This document shows positions 1-12,655 of a stretch of 64,000 nt of DNA, piece after piece. This stretch comes from Bicyclus anynana (Eukaryota > Arthropoda > Insecta > Lepidoptera > Nymphalidae). The DNA is taken from contig NC_069098.1 in the NCBI RefSeq assembly GCF_947172395.1, forward strand, positions 5,387,001-5,451,000, given 5' to 3'. The notes under the pieces are model-generated. The model worked only from the letters and a program-made list of their open reading frames with translations, was not told the DNA's origin and did not search any database. Made by a program: the position numbers and the translations under genes. Each line of letters begins with the position of its first letter. Positions within the stretch are counted from its first letter, which is position 1.

Positions 1-69
1 TGAGGTTCTAAACCTTAAAAGCTGCTTCCTTCCAAAGTCCAAGCTCGACAATTGGCTATCGTATACTTT

Positions 70-327
70 CTTATAGTTAGCCTAGTGGATATAACCTCTG
101 CCTCCGATTCCGGAGGGTGTGGGTTCGAATACGGTCCGGGGCATGCACCTCCAACTTTTCAGTTGTGTGCATTAAAAGAAACGTGTCTCGAACGTCGAAG
201 GAAGAACATCGTAAGTAACCCAGAGACTTTTCGTAATTATCTGTATATGTGAAGTTTGCCAATCCGCATTGGGCCAGCGTGGTGGACAGCAGTGAGCCGA
301 AGATGGGTTGATAATTATGATACTTTC
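70..327 (+). mobile_element. tRNA-derived SINE, family B (GATAGCCCAGTGG type)
   Basis: tRNA-like head with box-B-like GGGTTCGAATACGG, then the family body with CCTCCAACTTTTCAGTTGTG, GCCAATCCGCATTGGGCCAG and an end reading ATGGGTTGATAATTATGA. Internal deletion in the AGAGGAGACTCGAG part. About ten relatives occur in this window. Confidence 0.75.
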
Positions 328-962
328 TTATGATAGGAGCATAGGTTGACAAACCTTCCGCCCATATAATGAGGCAAGTCCAGCTACTACAGGCTCTGAG
401 TCCATCATGTAATCGCTCGAGGTCCCTAACCCGCTTTCATTGAACTGTTATTGCTCGCCTTTGGCAATATTTGTTCCATTATTGTTTCTTCTATAAATAA
501 TTTATCTAGCTTGATTTTTTTGTTTTAATAAGAATATATTTGCCATGATTTTTAAACATGTACAATATTCCCATTTCCCCTCTACTAGTCGGGATCGAGA
601 AAGATTGTATCACGAGTGGGCACGACATTAGTTCAGCGCGAGCGGGCGGGTATCGAACCACCACCTCTCGGTGATGTATTTGGCCGCTTTACCGTTGAGC
701 TATTAAGGCTCACATAGCATATGGGAACGAGCCTGCGATAACCTCAATTTATGATGGCTGAACCTTTGTCAGTCCATCCAAGCAAACACGTTGATAAGTA
801 CAGTAGCCAATTATAGGTTTGAATCGCAGTAACTTTCGAAAATAGCAAGTTTTTAGGCTTTAGATCCTACCTACATACATCTATTTTTTTATTTTTAGCA
901 GACTCAGAACAAAGGTTATGATTCACAATAGTTGTCAGGACAACTTAATCTATACTTACAAT
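327..962. other. Gene-free stretch
   Basis: AT-rich; apart from the family C fragment no coding frame, RNA gene or repeat could be assigned. Confidence 0.5.
596..717 (-). mobile_element. tRNA-like SINE fragment, family C
   Basis: Reverse strand reads GAGCCTTAATAGCTCAACGGTAA with a box-B-like GGTTCGATACCC, matching the + strand fragment at 24888-24985. Not a functional tRNA: no anticodon arm could be folded with confidence. Confidence 0.6.
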
Positions 963-1285
963 AAATCTGTAGAGAGGTCAATTCTGTACATGAAATAACT
1001 ATCAGGGGGTGATTAGTGATCGAGTGATAGATGATACTGATGCCAAAAATGCAATCAGTAAAATTTTTGTCTGTCTGTCTGTCTGTCTGTATGTTCTTTA
1101 TAGAAACAAAAACTACTGGACGGATTTTAACGAAACTTGATACAATTATTCAACATACTTCTGGGCAGGTTATAGTATAGTTTTCATTACGCTACGATCA
1201 ATAGGAGCAGAGCAGTGAAGAGAAATGTTGAGAAAACGGGAGAAGTTACTCAATTTTTTAAGCTTCCGTCGCGTGTACAGCCTTA
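963..1285 (+). repeat. Dispersed repeat with (TGTC)n, left member of an inverted pair
   Basis: Runs from AATCTGTAGAGAGGTCAATT through a (CTGT)n run at about 1070-1090 to GAAGTTACTCAATTTTTTAAG. The same sequence occurs reverse-complemented at 3285-3596. Confidence 0.75.
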
Positions 1286-2059
1286 ATGGTTAAAGCTACA
1301 TAGAAATAATGTATGACGGAAATGTTCTCCTTAAAATTATCTATAAAAACACAACAGCATATATATGCTAGTTACCAATAAAACTGTAACCAAAATAAGA
1401 TCCTAGAATGGCAGAGAATGACCTTGAGTGGAGTCACGCACTTATGAACGTAGTGTGTAGGGTTAAAGACGTCTTTGATAGTTAACTAACACTCCTCTTT
1501 TCCACTCATGTCACTCCCCGCCTATCCCAAGTAACACGCCACGAGCATACAAAAGCCGAGCTCACGACGAGCGCCTTATATTGCAAGTCGTTCACGCCAA
1601 CCGATCGCTACCCCACTCCTACTCCCGACTCTTTACGGAAACAAGTCGCCACCATGAGATCGCCAGATTGTTGCAAATCGCCAGATCCTTAGCTTCATGG
1701 CAACCCTTCACTAGAAACCCATATACCAAGTTTGATATTTAACTGTGTTTTTAATTGGGTTGCAGCGAAGTGTAAAATACTTATACTTAGTTATATATCT
1801 CCAGTAACTTGATTTAATATTGTAGAATTTCAGAGCCCTCTACACAAGTCGGAAGTAGGGTGGTCTCACAAACGTAGCCGTACGTCTTGTATAAATTGGG
1901 TCAACTATGTAAGGAGAAATAGGGGAACGCTGAAATATGAGACTAGTATATTGCTGCAATATTGCTTGATGGGGCCATATTTCCGGAAGAATGCGTTTTA
2001 TATAGAAATTCTACAAGTAGCATATTACTGTTATATAACTGTGTTATGTCTCGAAAATA

Positions 2060-2560
2060 AATTAATTTGTACAAACGAAAAGGAGATTTAAACCCACGTC
2101 TTACTAGACACGGGCATAAGTTAGTTATTTCTGCATATCGTCTCCAAAGAGTAAAAAAATCTTTTGTAGGTTTGGGTGTAATCTTCTATAATAAGATCCC
2201 CAAGACTGTGATGGACCTGCCAATGCATAGCTTTACGCAATGTGTTAAAATAAAAAACATTTGCTTAGTCGTGGTTACTACAACATTGATGAGTTCCTTA
2301 ATGATAAAGATGCTTGGAGGCCGTTGGATCAGCTTCCACCTTCACACAGGAAGTAAAACTATAAAAAATTGTAATGTTGTCATCAATTGTAAATTACAAT
2401 TTTGTATGATTTCTTAAAAAGAGCAACTGTTGAGTTTCTTGCCGGTTTCTTCTCAGCAGAACCTGCCTTCGGAACCGGTGGTAGAATCTTTACAAATAGT
2501 CAACTGACGTGTCAAAAGTGCTTGTAAACTGAGCCTACTTGAAATAAATGATTTTTGATT
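2060..2560 (+). mobile_element. 3' end of a CR1/Jockey-type LINE
   Basis: Encodes a frameshifted reverse-transcriptase C-terminus (LTRHGHKLVISAYRLQRVKK, FYNKIPKTVMDLP, then a -1-type frame with EFLNDKDAW) and ends in the tail AGAACCTGCCTTCGGAACCG...TTGTAAACTGAGCCTACTTGAAATAAATG. Same tail occurs inverted at 19640-19925 and as a remnant at 33325-33415. Dead copy. Confidence 0.65.
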
Positions 2561-3167
2561 TTTTTTTTATTTTTTTTTTTTGTAAATCATTTACACAAAT
2601 AATTGAAATAGACAACTTTCAGTTTGTTAAAGTGTGTCTGTGTTATCCAAACAACCGTTTTTTTGTTTTATTCTCAAGCGCTTATTGAGACGCGCATAAT
2701 AACAGAAAACCGCTGACAAATCGACAAGCGCCTTCAAAGTAATCAGAAGGTAGCACATACGTTACGTTATTTTTCGCTTTTTAGTTTATTTTTGTGATTA
2801 TGAAGTCGGTTGAATTTTTTTGTTATTAGATTTTATTTCAACAGATTTAATTCATGCGAGTTTGATTTTGAAGTGAAACGTACGAAGTCGTAACAGGTTT
2901 AGATGCCGTATGTATTAATCGGTTTTTAAGGATTATAATTAGCAAAATAAATCCATTATTCATTGAACAAAAAGTAAAGGCAGAATTATATTTGTCTGAT
3001 GTGTCGTGTCGTGATGCATCAGAACAGAATCGGTATCATACATTTTGTAAGCGACACATCAAACCATAACAACATGTCACAACACATAAGTGTAAACGAT
3101 GTCACACAGAATGTATATTATGGACTAGCGGACACCCGCGACTTCGTCCGCGTGAAACCCTACTTTT

Positions 3168-3275
3168 ACCCCTACCCCTACCCTACCCTACCCCAATCTT
3201 ACCCTTACCCTACCCCTACCGTACCCCTATCCTACCCCTACCCTACCCTTACTCTACCAATACCCTACCACGCGA
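3168..3275 (+). repeat. TACCCC/TACCC-type minisatellite
   Basis: Imperfect array of TACCC, TACCCC and TTACCC units over about 105 bp, between the repeat end at 3122-3160 and the inverted repeat at 3285. Confidence 0.8.
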
Positions 3276-3284
3276 CGGCGACGG

Positions 3285-3596
3285 AAGCTTAAAAAATTGA
3301 GTAACTTCTCCTGTTTTCTCAACATTTTCCTTCACTGCTCTGTTCCTATTGATTGTAGCGTGATGTAGTATATTATAACCTGCCCAGGAGTATGAAGAAT
3401 AATTGTACCAAGTTTTGTTAAAATCCGTCGAGTAGTTTTTGTTTCTACAAAGAACATACAGACAGACAGACAAAAATTTTACTGATTGCAATTTTGGCTT
3501 CAGTATCGACCACTAATTACCCCCTGATAGTTATTTTGGAAATATATTTCATGTACAGAATTGACCTCTACAGATTTATTATAAGTATAGATTATG
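3285..3596 (-). repeat. Dispersed repeat, right member of the inverted pair
   Basis: Reverse complement of 963-1285, including the (GACA)n run at about 3458-3472 and the CCCCTGATAGTTATTTTGG end. An ACTAGCGGACACCCGCGACTTCG repeat end and a TACCCC-rich tract lie just inside it. Confidence 0.75.
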
Positions 3597-3950
3597 TTGT
3601 GATGCGTCACGACATGTCAGACAAATATGATTCCGCCTTAACGCCTGCAATTGTTCAATAAAACGTCAAATTATACGTCATTGTACAAGAAAAATGATAA
3701 TATGATTCTTCAAAGCTGTGATCTTTTATTGCAAACTATCATTTTCACCCCAAAGGGAGTTCTGAAGTGGCTTCAGTTTCCGGGAAATATTTGATATCAC
3801 CAATATACGTTCTCCCGAGGGTGGCGTTCTGAAATATACGTTTCGAGTTCTTACACTTACACAAATCTATCGTAATTTCTGATGACTGTTCCGTGACTTA
3901 AGTTTAGAAATTGCTATATCAGAAAAATGAAGTATACTTACTTATTGTAA

Positions 3951-4263
3951 TTTTTTTTTTATTCTTTACAAGTTAGCCTTTGACTACAATGGTAGTGCTG
4001 GTAAGTGATGATGCAATCTAAGATGGAAGCGGGCTAACTTGTTATGAGGAGGATGAAAATCCACACTCCTTTCGGTTTTTACACGGCATCGTACCGGAAC
4101 GCAAAATCGCTTGGCGGTACCTCTTTGCCGATAAGGTGGTAACTAGCCACGACCAAAGCCTCCCAATTAAGAAAATCTCAATCGGCCCAGCAGGGGATCG
4201 AACCCAGGACCTCCGTGTTGTAAATAAATCCACAGCGCATACCACTGTGCCACGGAGGCCGTC
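3951..4263 (-). mobile_element. tRNA-derived SINE, family A, near full length
   Basis: Reverse strand: tRNA-like head GGCCTCCGTGGCACAGTGG with box-B-like GGGTTCGATCCC, then body with GCCAAGCGATTTTGCG and ATCATCACTTACCAGCA, ending in AGTCAAAGGCTAACTTG and an A-run (T-run on +). Confidence 0.85.
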
Positions 4264-4943
4264 AATTTAACACGAACGTTAAAACTAAAATGTTATGTAA
4301 CAGTGGCCTGCACTTCATAGATGCAGAAATGTATTGCTTACCCTGAGGACTTTCGAACCTGGATTGGAGAAGAAAATTTATATTGTTAAGATTTGATAAT
4401 GATTGGTAGAGAGAGTGAACCTGAACCCACCAAACTGCGTTGTAACACCATGATGTCTCCAAGCTGTATCTTATATCTGCTGTCATAGATGGAAGGATGC
4501 CTGGGACTGAAAGACGTCGATTTTCTTTCTACAATCGCAAACGCTTCGTAAATTAAAAAAATATATGGGAATGACAATCGCTATCAACAGGTGATCACAT
4601 TATCGATCAGATTTGTCAGTTCCTTTTTTTTTTAATTTTCGAAACGTATACAAAACGGTACGACAGTACGAGTGTATGAAAAAGGACATTTTAATATATT
4701 CAACGAGTACCTATAAAAACTTTGAAAATATCCGAGAGAATGCATCATTTTTGTCATTGTAATAGCTTAGAGGAGCATCAATCAATGTCATAGAAGTCTA
4801 TTACACTCCTACGTTACCCTAAACACCTGCTCCATGATCGCTTTAGGTGCGATCAATCACTAAAATAATGATTATTTGTTATGTTGAAGACAAATTTATG
4901 TGAACAAAGTTTCTTTATTAGGTACTAGCTGAAGAGTTCTGTT

Positions 4944-4996
4944 TGGAAGGCCATGCAAGAGGCGTATGTCCAGCAGTGGACGTCCTTCTTCTGTTA

Positions 4997-5079
<83 letters not shown>

Positions 5080-5080
5080 A
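4944..5080 (+). mobile_element. RTE-type LINE tail with (ATG)n
   Basis: Short 3' tail GTTTGGAAGGCCATGCAAG...CCAGCAGTGGACGTCC followed by about 85 bp of (ATG)n/(GAT)n. The microsatellite is the normal 3' end of this LINE type; fuller copies are at 53755 and 56013. Confidence 0.7.
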
Positions 5081-5084
5081 TATA

Positions 5085-6855
5085 AATAGTGAAGCATATA
5101 AACTTCTTTGATATTTGGGCTATGTTAGATTAAGATAAGGTAGGTAGGTTGATAGCTAAAAGGCGTGCATTTCGAAAATCTGATAATTTAAGCATAACGT
5201 AAAGGGATGGGAAGGTTCCAAAGTTACAAAATAAAACCCTTGTATTTCTGTTATCCAGCCACGAGCGCGGTTAATTTTTTACTTATTTTCATTGATATAA
5301 TCTTCAGAATATTCGCTCATGTTTTCTAATGATTTCAATAAGCCATAGTAATAAAAATTCTTCTGTCTTTAAAGTCTGTAGTTTCTTTCCCCACCGCCGA
5401 AAGCGAAAAGAGTATATAACCATTTATTCTTCCTTTCATCTAATCTACCAAATCTAATCTATTCCAATGACGCTTTAATAACTGCAAATTTAGCATCCCG
5501 AGTTCCCCTACTATAGTATAGTTATGTTTGAGTTGATCTGTGTCACATATAAATTATACCTTATTATTGAAACGAGGAATTAAGCCTCCATAACTTTACA
5601 ATTGAGTTATTAGTTGGATTTTAGTTGTGTTAGTTTGCTTTGTTAACACGTGTGTCTACATTAATTAGGTACGAATTGCGTGTGTATTGCCTGCGTGCCG
5701 TGAAGTATATTTACTGAAACTATCGTTCTGTTTACTAAACGTATTGTGGTTCAAATTATTGGACACGATATACTGAAGTTTGTTGTTTCTTTCTGCTCTT
5801 TTTGCCTTTTTTAACGACAAAAATTATACATTTTCATATTTATACAACAAGAAGAGAGTCAAATCAAGATCCAGTATCAACAATGATTATTTTATACTAT
5901 AGATAAGTTACGTGCATACAAAATCAGCGCAAAAAGCGATCCGAATTTAGCGATTTCACTGAGCGCACTCATACACAATTTTGTGTATAATTACATAATA
6001 TATTTATATATATGTCGGAGGATTAGATAGTAGCGCCATCTTATATTAATAAGGTAACGATATCTGTTAGAAACGTCAAGGAGTACGTGTCGTTTATCTG
6101 TCAGTTATTTGTCTGTGGATATCTGTCAGTTGACGATCTCTAAAAGATTCACTCACGGTAGATTTCAAGTGTATTCAGTTGAACGCTTTAGCTGCTCAGT
6201 TTAGCAGTGAGTTAAGGAATTGGGTGAGTCAGTTATCCTTATAGTGAGGCCATTATAATAATAACATTACATTGTTACTTACTTGGCTGGAAGGCAAAAC
6301 GAGCGAGGAAGGAGAACATTAACCGGTTGTAAAAGACGTCTTTAAACCTGCTACTAGCAGTTGCCAGGCCGTAATCTCGCACGTGCTTGACTACCTGCCA
6401 TATAATAGATAACCCTGGTTTACATGTACCCTGGATAGTATCAGCGCTGTACTTGATCAATATTGTGGTTAGAGGGTAGAACTGTAGTAGTAAGTTAAGC
6501 GGTCGTTCCGGTAATGATCCATAGTGTTACTTTGTGTATATGTCATCCTTGACACGTAAAGCTTAGAACCTGCTCTGAGGCTTCGGTTTCTCCGTTATCA
6601 GAAGTGAAATTTAGTCTGCTCCGGAGTCTGGAGTATCAAGAATTCATGTCTTCAGCCTATTTTTATTGGCCAGACCTCTCTCTTGTAAGATAGAAGAATT
6701 TGTAGTCTAGACCACCCTGTTCCAATATGGGTTGGGTTTCTAATAGTAGACGAGAATGACTTTATAACGATCATCATCAGATATGGGTCTGAAGTCTTGT
6801 TTTAGTAAGCTTTTGGTGACAGACAAATATAAAAAAAATACTTATTATTAACCAA
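5085..6855. other. Gene-free stretch
   Basis: AT-rich single-copy-looking sequence with no frame above about 60 codons and no repeat I recognise. It ends at the perfect hairpin at 6856-6921. Confidence 0.5.
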
Positions 6856-6921
6856 AAGATTCTATAAAATCTTAACAACAGTTTGTACTCACAAACTGTT
6901 GTTAAGATTTTATAGAATCTT
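6856..6921. repeat. Perfect inverted repeat, 31-bp arms, 4-nt loop
   Basis: Arms 6856-6886 and 6891-6921 are exact reverse complements (arm begins AAGATTCTATAAAATC) with loop ACTC. No flanking element ends were recognised. Confidence 0.95.
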
Positions 6922-7617
6922 GTGTGTGTTTATCGGAGCCGTAGGTAATTTCTCCAACCCTATATTCGGATTGTCCACTAATGGGTCAACAAACCCCTTG
7001 GTGCACAATCCGATTGACCATCATATATATATGGAAATGCGAACAAGCCTTCCATTCCGGTTAGATAGAGACAAACCTTATTTGTACTTAGATCATTCTA
7101 GAATAGATACAGTTCCAAGGAGATCGGAACTAAATATAGTTGCTGAATATTTAATCAAACGTAGTCGACACTAGCCTCTCAACGCTAAGCTCTTACAGAT
7201 AACAGTACTTACTAAAGGCCATCTATACTACAGCCTTTCTTGATGAGTACTGTTTACAAACACACAAATTAAAAACGACGATATAAATCACTAGTCACTT
7301 CACACCTAATAATAATTACAATTAACAGTCCAAAGGGAATCGAACCAAAACCTCGCTATGTTGAATTCGACCCATTAACCAAGAAGTTATAGAGGATTCA
7401 TCGGAGATAATAAAATAATATTTAAACCTGCAATACAATTGCCTATCAAAAACGCAATCTAAAATCGAATAGCGATATCAGAATTAATACAATCCAAATA
7501 AATCCTTACAAATAAACGTAAGCCTGCAATATCCAGATATACCTCATTGAAAATAAATTGAAAAATGTATACAGAGTGCTTGTAAGTATTTCCCATAACT
7601 CTGGGGTTATATTCTTT

Positions 7618-7810
7618 CATCAGCATCATTATCAACCCATATTCGGCTCTCTGCTAAGCTCAAGTCTCCTCTCAGTCTGAGAGGGGTTAGGCCAATAGTC
7701 CACTACGCTGGCCCAATGCGGATTGGCAGACTTCACACACGCAGCGAATTAACCAATTCTCTGGTATGCAGGTTTCCTCGTGATGTTTTTAATTTCTTGA
7801 AGCTCCAAGT
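7618..7810 (-). mobile_element. SINE family B, 3' part
   Basis: Reverse-strand body including GCCAATCCGCATTGGGCCAG, TGAGAGGAGACTTGAG and the ATGGGTTGATAAT end; tRNA-like head absent. It runs into the fragment at 7850-8025. Confidence 0.75.
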
Positions 7811-7849
7811 ACAACGATCACGAGCCGCTAGCATCCAGCGGCTCCCTGC

Positions 7850-8025
7850 AAATCGCTGCGACCAACCCCCCCGATTGCGATCGCTAAAGCGATTTAGCGT
7901 TCCGTTACGGTGCCATGTAGAAACCGAAAGTGGATTATCATCGTACTCAATTCAAGCTAGCCGCTTTCATCTTAGATTGCGTCATCACTTACCATCAGGT
8001 AATATTGTAGTCAAGGGCTAATTTA
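7850..8025 (+). mobile_element. SINE family A, 3' part
   Basis: Body from GCGATTTAGCGTTCC to GTAATATTGTAGTCAAGGGCTAA; head missing. Directly downstream of an inverted family B fragment, forming a composite. Confidence 0.75.
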
Positions 8026-8443
8026 ACTTATAAAGAAAAAATGTATAACAGTACTTACCTATAATAGGAATAAGCTTTAATAGTAACATGTGTAATAATA
8101 AAAAGTGTATGTAGCCATCGCAGACCTTTAGTCCGTTATACAAACAATAAATGGATTTTCGTTTCGCGTATTTCAAATTCCAGTAGCTTCAGGCCTGGAG
8201 CTTTAAGTTAAACCACAATTCTATGAATGCTACAGAATCTGTTTAATTCAAAGTTGTAAGTTTAATGTTTTTCTTTCTGTTGAAAACTACTTTGTAAAGA
8301 AACTTGAGCAAAACAGACCTCTTATTCTTATATTGTTTATTGAATTGATTGTTAGAAAATAAAATATATTTACGAAAACTGTGTGATCTGATAGATCTGC
8401 TGGTCTATTTAGTATTTTGGACTTTATTGATTGAACCTTTTAA

Positions 8444-8716
8444 GATAAACATCAAATCTATTGACAAAATGTTATTTACCTACTGTATAATATCCACCAG
8501 TAAGCAAAGAATGACATTTTTATATAGAATCTCAATTTTGTATACGTCGATGATAGTGAATAAGCCTTCTGCAGGCTAAACCGCTAACTTTAACGTACAG
8601 TTAGCATACACGAAATTGAGATTCTATATAATAAATGTCTGGTGCCTACTGACAGCACTAAGTGGTTATCATACAGTAGGTAGAAGACATTTTTCACTTG
8701 ATTTGATGTTTATTTT
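8444..8716. mobile_element. Foldback element with long (~110-bp) arms
   Basis: Left arm AAATAAACATCAAAT-type end (GATAAACATCAAATC...TATATAGAATCTCAATT) is repeated inverted at the right end (AATTGAGATTCTATATA...TTGATGTTTATTTTT). A half copy of the same family lies in intron 1 of receptor copy A at 24410-24540. Confidence 0.7.
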
Positions 8717-8719
8717 TGT

Positions 8720-10383
8720 GTTAATATATAAAGAATTATTTAGTGAATAGGCCAACAAATGTCTACGAGTGTTTTTGTTCCAAAGATACTTTTGTTTTTT
8801 AAGTAATACTAGGGAAACGGCGAAGGATTTGAAAAAAATTAATCTTATGATTATGAAAGATTTTCTTTCTTTTTCTCTATTGATATATGATAGCTCTCTC
8901 CATGAGACCTACCCTTTATCAAAATATTTCTCCTTATATAAATTTTTTTCCTCACGTTACCAGTCGGAACTATGTACTTCTTTCAACCCCTAAAAAAATA
9001 TCACGCATGGAAAACACCCGATTTTGTTATAAATTATTCAACAAATTGAAGAAAAAAGGTCCCAACACCGTACTTTCAATGGTACATTTATATTTTTTCT
9101 TCTGTATCCTCTAAAAAGTAAGCAAAACACGCGTTTATTGACATCTAAAACCATATTAAACAACTAGCCGACGCCTTTAGAATAAAGTGGATTTAGAACC
9201 CACTACGCTCCTTCAATGCGGGTTGGTGGGCTTAGGTTAACAATGTTTGGCTACGCAACTAACACAGTCAGTTGGTAATGATAATAACTGGAATCGAACT
9301 TTGAGCTGTTACTGAGAATTCTAGGACTTAAAATGAAATCCCAATATTACACAGCCCAAGATTTGAACCTAGGACATCATAATCCAAAGCCGCATATGCA
9401 AATCACTGACCCAACCAGATTTTCGAGTAGGAATGATGAAGTGTAAAATTTTAATGTATTAGAAACAGGTTAAGTTTATGGTGTTGTAGGGAGTAATCTC
9501 TGGATCTGCTAAACCTATTTGGAAAATTATGTTACCACTAAAAAGCCACGTTATAAGCATGTCATAGGGTATATTTTATCCCCTTATTATCACGGGAACG
9601 GAAACTACACGGGTGAAACCGCGGGGCATCGGCTTGCCTATAAATAATTCAAGAGAACAAATTACTCGTTTACAAAGCCATGTTAAAAGGCAGTATTAAT
9701 TGTACCACTCCACCAAATCACGGCTTAAGAGTTAATACAACATCAAAAGTATCCACAGTTCGCAGAATCGTAACAACAACAACAAAACACCTATCTGAAG
9801 ACATTTCCAACTGTAATGAACCAGCTCAACTACTTAATTACTTACGGTCGAGCTCCATCTATCCACGTACGAGTATAAACCGAAGTTAAAAACATCGAGT
9901 AAGTTCCGGAAGTAAGAAATCTATAGATCCACATGAACTTGGTCATATTTAAATACAAAAACTCCCGTAATAAATCCGTTCAGCTGTTTGGAAGATAGAA
10001 GTATGAGGTAATAAAGAATATTACATAGTTACATACATACGTAAAAGATACGCGCGACATAACCCTTCTTGCAGTCGGATAAAAATAATCAATAAGGGTT
10101 GAGTGATTGTTCTCTCTCTTTTATTTAGTAGGTAGATCCTTATGTTTCAGCCACAAAATAATTGAAAGTATATTGAATGCTGGCGTTATTTTAGTGGTAA
10201 TTATGGTTAAGGCTTGCCTATGACTATAATAATTTCTAATGGAAAGAAATAAAGAGGTCTAGGGTGGTATTATTTAACAAAAAAATAAACGAAGAGAGGA
10301 ACTAAAACTATGAAATACATTGTAAGATCCAACAGATAATGCTTCTTAACCCTGGAGTGGTCGCGCGGATTACATCCCATCCT
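8720..10383. other. Gene-free stretch with minor repeat remnants
   Basis: No supported gene. 9490-9640 holds a remnant of the GGGAACGGAAACTACACGGGTGAAACCG dispersed family. 9335-9420 is a reverse-strand, tRNA-like, degenerate sequence. Confidence 0.5.
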
Positions 10384-10672
10384 TATCATCATCACATCCG
10401 CCGATGGACGTCCATTGCAGGACATAGGCCTTTTGTGGGGACTTCCAAACATCATGATCCTGAGCCGCCTGCATCTAGCGGATCCCTGCGACCTGCTTGA
10501 TGTCTTCAATCCACCTGGGGGTGGGGGGTTGACCAACACCGCGCTTTCTAGTGCCATTCCAGCACTTTGGGACCCCAACATCTATCAACTATTCGAACTA
10601 TATACCTCGCCCATTGCCACTTCAGCTTCGCAACTCGTTGAGCTATGTTGGTGACTTTGGTTCAACGTTCTC
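10384..10672 (-). mobile_element. RTE-type LINE 3' fragment
   Basis: Reverse strand encodes the degenerate end of an RTE reverse transcriptase (region of AKLKWQWAG... and RSVGRPPTRW in better copies) and the tail CCTGCAATGGACGTCCATCG. Frame is broken. Confidence 0.7.
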
Positions 10673-11572
10673 AATTATAACTTCACCCAGTTATATTTGA
10701 GAACGCTGCACTCGAAATTGTAGACGAATACATATACCTATGACATATGTTCCAGTTAGATAGGTCCAATTTCGAGAAAAAGGTGAACTGCCGAATCCAA
10801 CTCGGCTGGGCTGCATTCGGGAAATTTCGCGACATCTTTTCTTCCGAAATTCCTCAGTGCCTGAAGAAGAGTTCCTCGAACAGTTCGTGGACCTATGGTA
10901 CCGAGACTTGGTCGCTAACTATGGACCACATAAGTCCACACATAAAAAATATCTGAAAAACTGTTAGCCTTAGCTTATAGGTATTACTTCTACTTTCTTT
11001 CAAATGAACGTTTGAAAGACCCGTCCAGAGTCGCATAAGCACCAGTCACCAATAGATAATTGTGTCACAGGAGCTCCTCAAAGTGTGACGGATTACATAT
11101 GTAGTCCACGCGACCACTCCCGTTACGTTTTTGTGCTACTACTGTAGGGTTAAGCACATATCAGTTATTCAGACTATTTTTAGAATGGTACCAAAAATAA
11201 TAAAGTTGGTATTCCACTCGGCCGGAGTTTGCACGCATCTTACTCCAGTTAACAGATTTACTGTACCTTACGGCATCCGCGAAAGTATAAATGGTTTTGT
11301 GAATATATTTATTGAGAAACATTGCATGGTATTGTCCTGTGTTTTCAAAGAGCATTAGGGTGGTTTCCCACTAGAGCACCAGGTTAAATGCTCTTGTGAT
11401 ATTAGCCAAATAGTAGACAAACTACAAGCTGGGAAACCAACCAAACAACATACCTCTCTTTCGCAGTTGGAAGTGTTATGGTTCTCAATAAAGAGGTCCT
11501 GGGTTTGATATCCAACATGAATTAGTTTAAGATTTTATATTTTGACAGCTTCTGTGGTGCAATGAATTTTGC

Positions 11573-11832
11573 AGAGGTCCTGGGTTCGATCCCCGGCTGG
11601 ACCAATTTAAGTTTTCTTAATTGATCTAGGTCTGGCTAACGGGATGCTTCGGCCGTGGCTAGTTACCTACCGGCAAAGAAGTACCGCCAAGCGATTTAGC
11701 GTTCCAGTACGATGTCGTGTAAAATCCGAAAGGGGTGTGGATTTCCATCCTCCTCCTAACAAATTAGCCTGCTTCCATTTTAGATTGCATCATCACTTAC
11801 CATCAGGTGTGATTGTAGTCAAGGGCTAACTT
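11573..11832 (+). mobile_element. SINE family A, lacking the first part of the head
   Basis: From GAGGTCCTGGGTTCGATCCC through AAGCGATTTAGCGTTCC to GTAGTCAAGGGCTAAC. A second box-B-like remnant (GGTCCTGGGTTTGATATCC) at 11495 suggests an earlier copy beside it. Confidence 0.8.
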
Positions 11833-12576
11833 TACGTTGATAAGTACATGATCATGCTTATTTCTCTCTCTGTCTCAGCAACGCTCGAGTAAGTACACGT
11901 ATAGCATCATAGATTCCCCTACCATTGGAATAAACGAACAAAGAAAACTTAAATAACAAGTCCTGTGTTAATTTTTCGAACAAATCTTTATTCCTCCCCA
12001 TGAGTTCATCTTGACGTCAACACTCAATAACGTCATACACCGGCAAAGCAAGTCATTAGAATGGTAAACAATAATTCATTACACAACGACCCAAAAAAGA
12101 ATCCGGTTACTGGATGAACAATAAGAAGATAATATTACGAATTCAGGGTCTACTTAACACCCCAGGCCTCCTTTTTCGCCCTTAATTGAAAGTGGCAGTT
12201 ATGTATTTGATTGTCGCGCTCCGTTTTCTTTCTTATTATAGCATCTGTAGGTGTTACTTACTCCAATTATATTTAGAATCAAGCTCAAAACTATACATTT
12301 TACGATTTGGAATGGGAACTCCCGATGACGGTAATAACACTCTTTAATACAAGTTCCAAATATACGCTTCCAATATATAATATTCAAAATATAAATAGAC
12401 AGAAAGAAAAGAAAATAGTTTATTAGACACATACACACACACACAATACACAGAAGACAACAAAAAAAAAATATAGAAAACTATAATTACATGATATTAA
12501 ATGAAGCTAAAGAAGATGTGTGTGGTACCAAAATGGTCACCACTCAGCATGTGCTACGCTAGTGATGCAAAAGGAG

Positions 12577-12579
12577 TAA

Positions 12580-12637
<58 letters not shown>

Positions 12638-12655
12638 CGATGATGGTGATGATAA
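12577..12655 (+). repeat. (ATG)n/(GAT)n microsatellite
   Basis: About 65-75 bp of ATG triplets with a few substitutions near the 3' end; no LINE tail recognised in front. Confidence 0.85.

Noticed and set aside
70..140. Possible true tRNA genes in the GGGTTCGAATCC-type sequences (also at 3951, 15407, 18366, 23446)
   Set aside because: Box-B-like sequence is present, but each is followed by a conserved repeat body and recurs many times, so these are tRNA-derived SINEs.
3168..3275. TACCCC/TACCC array resembling telomeric repeat
   Set aside because: Insect telomeres are TTAGG; the unit here is irregular and internal, so it is treated as a minisatellite.
8769..9114. Overlapping open frames of about 75 codons
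   Set aside because: Low-complexity Phe/Leu/Lys-rich products, no start context, no family resemblance; expected by chance in AT-rich DNA.
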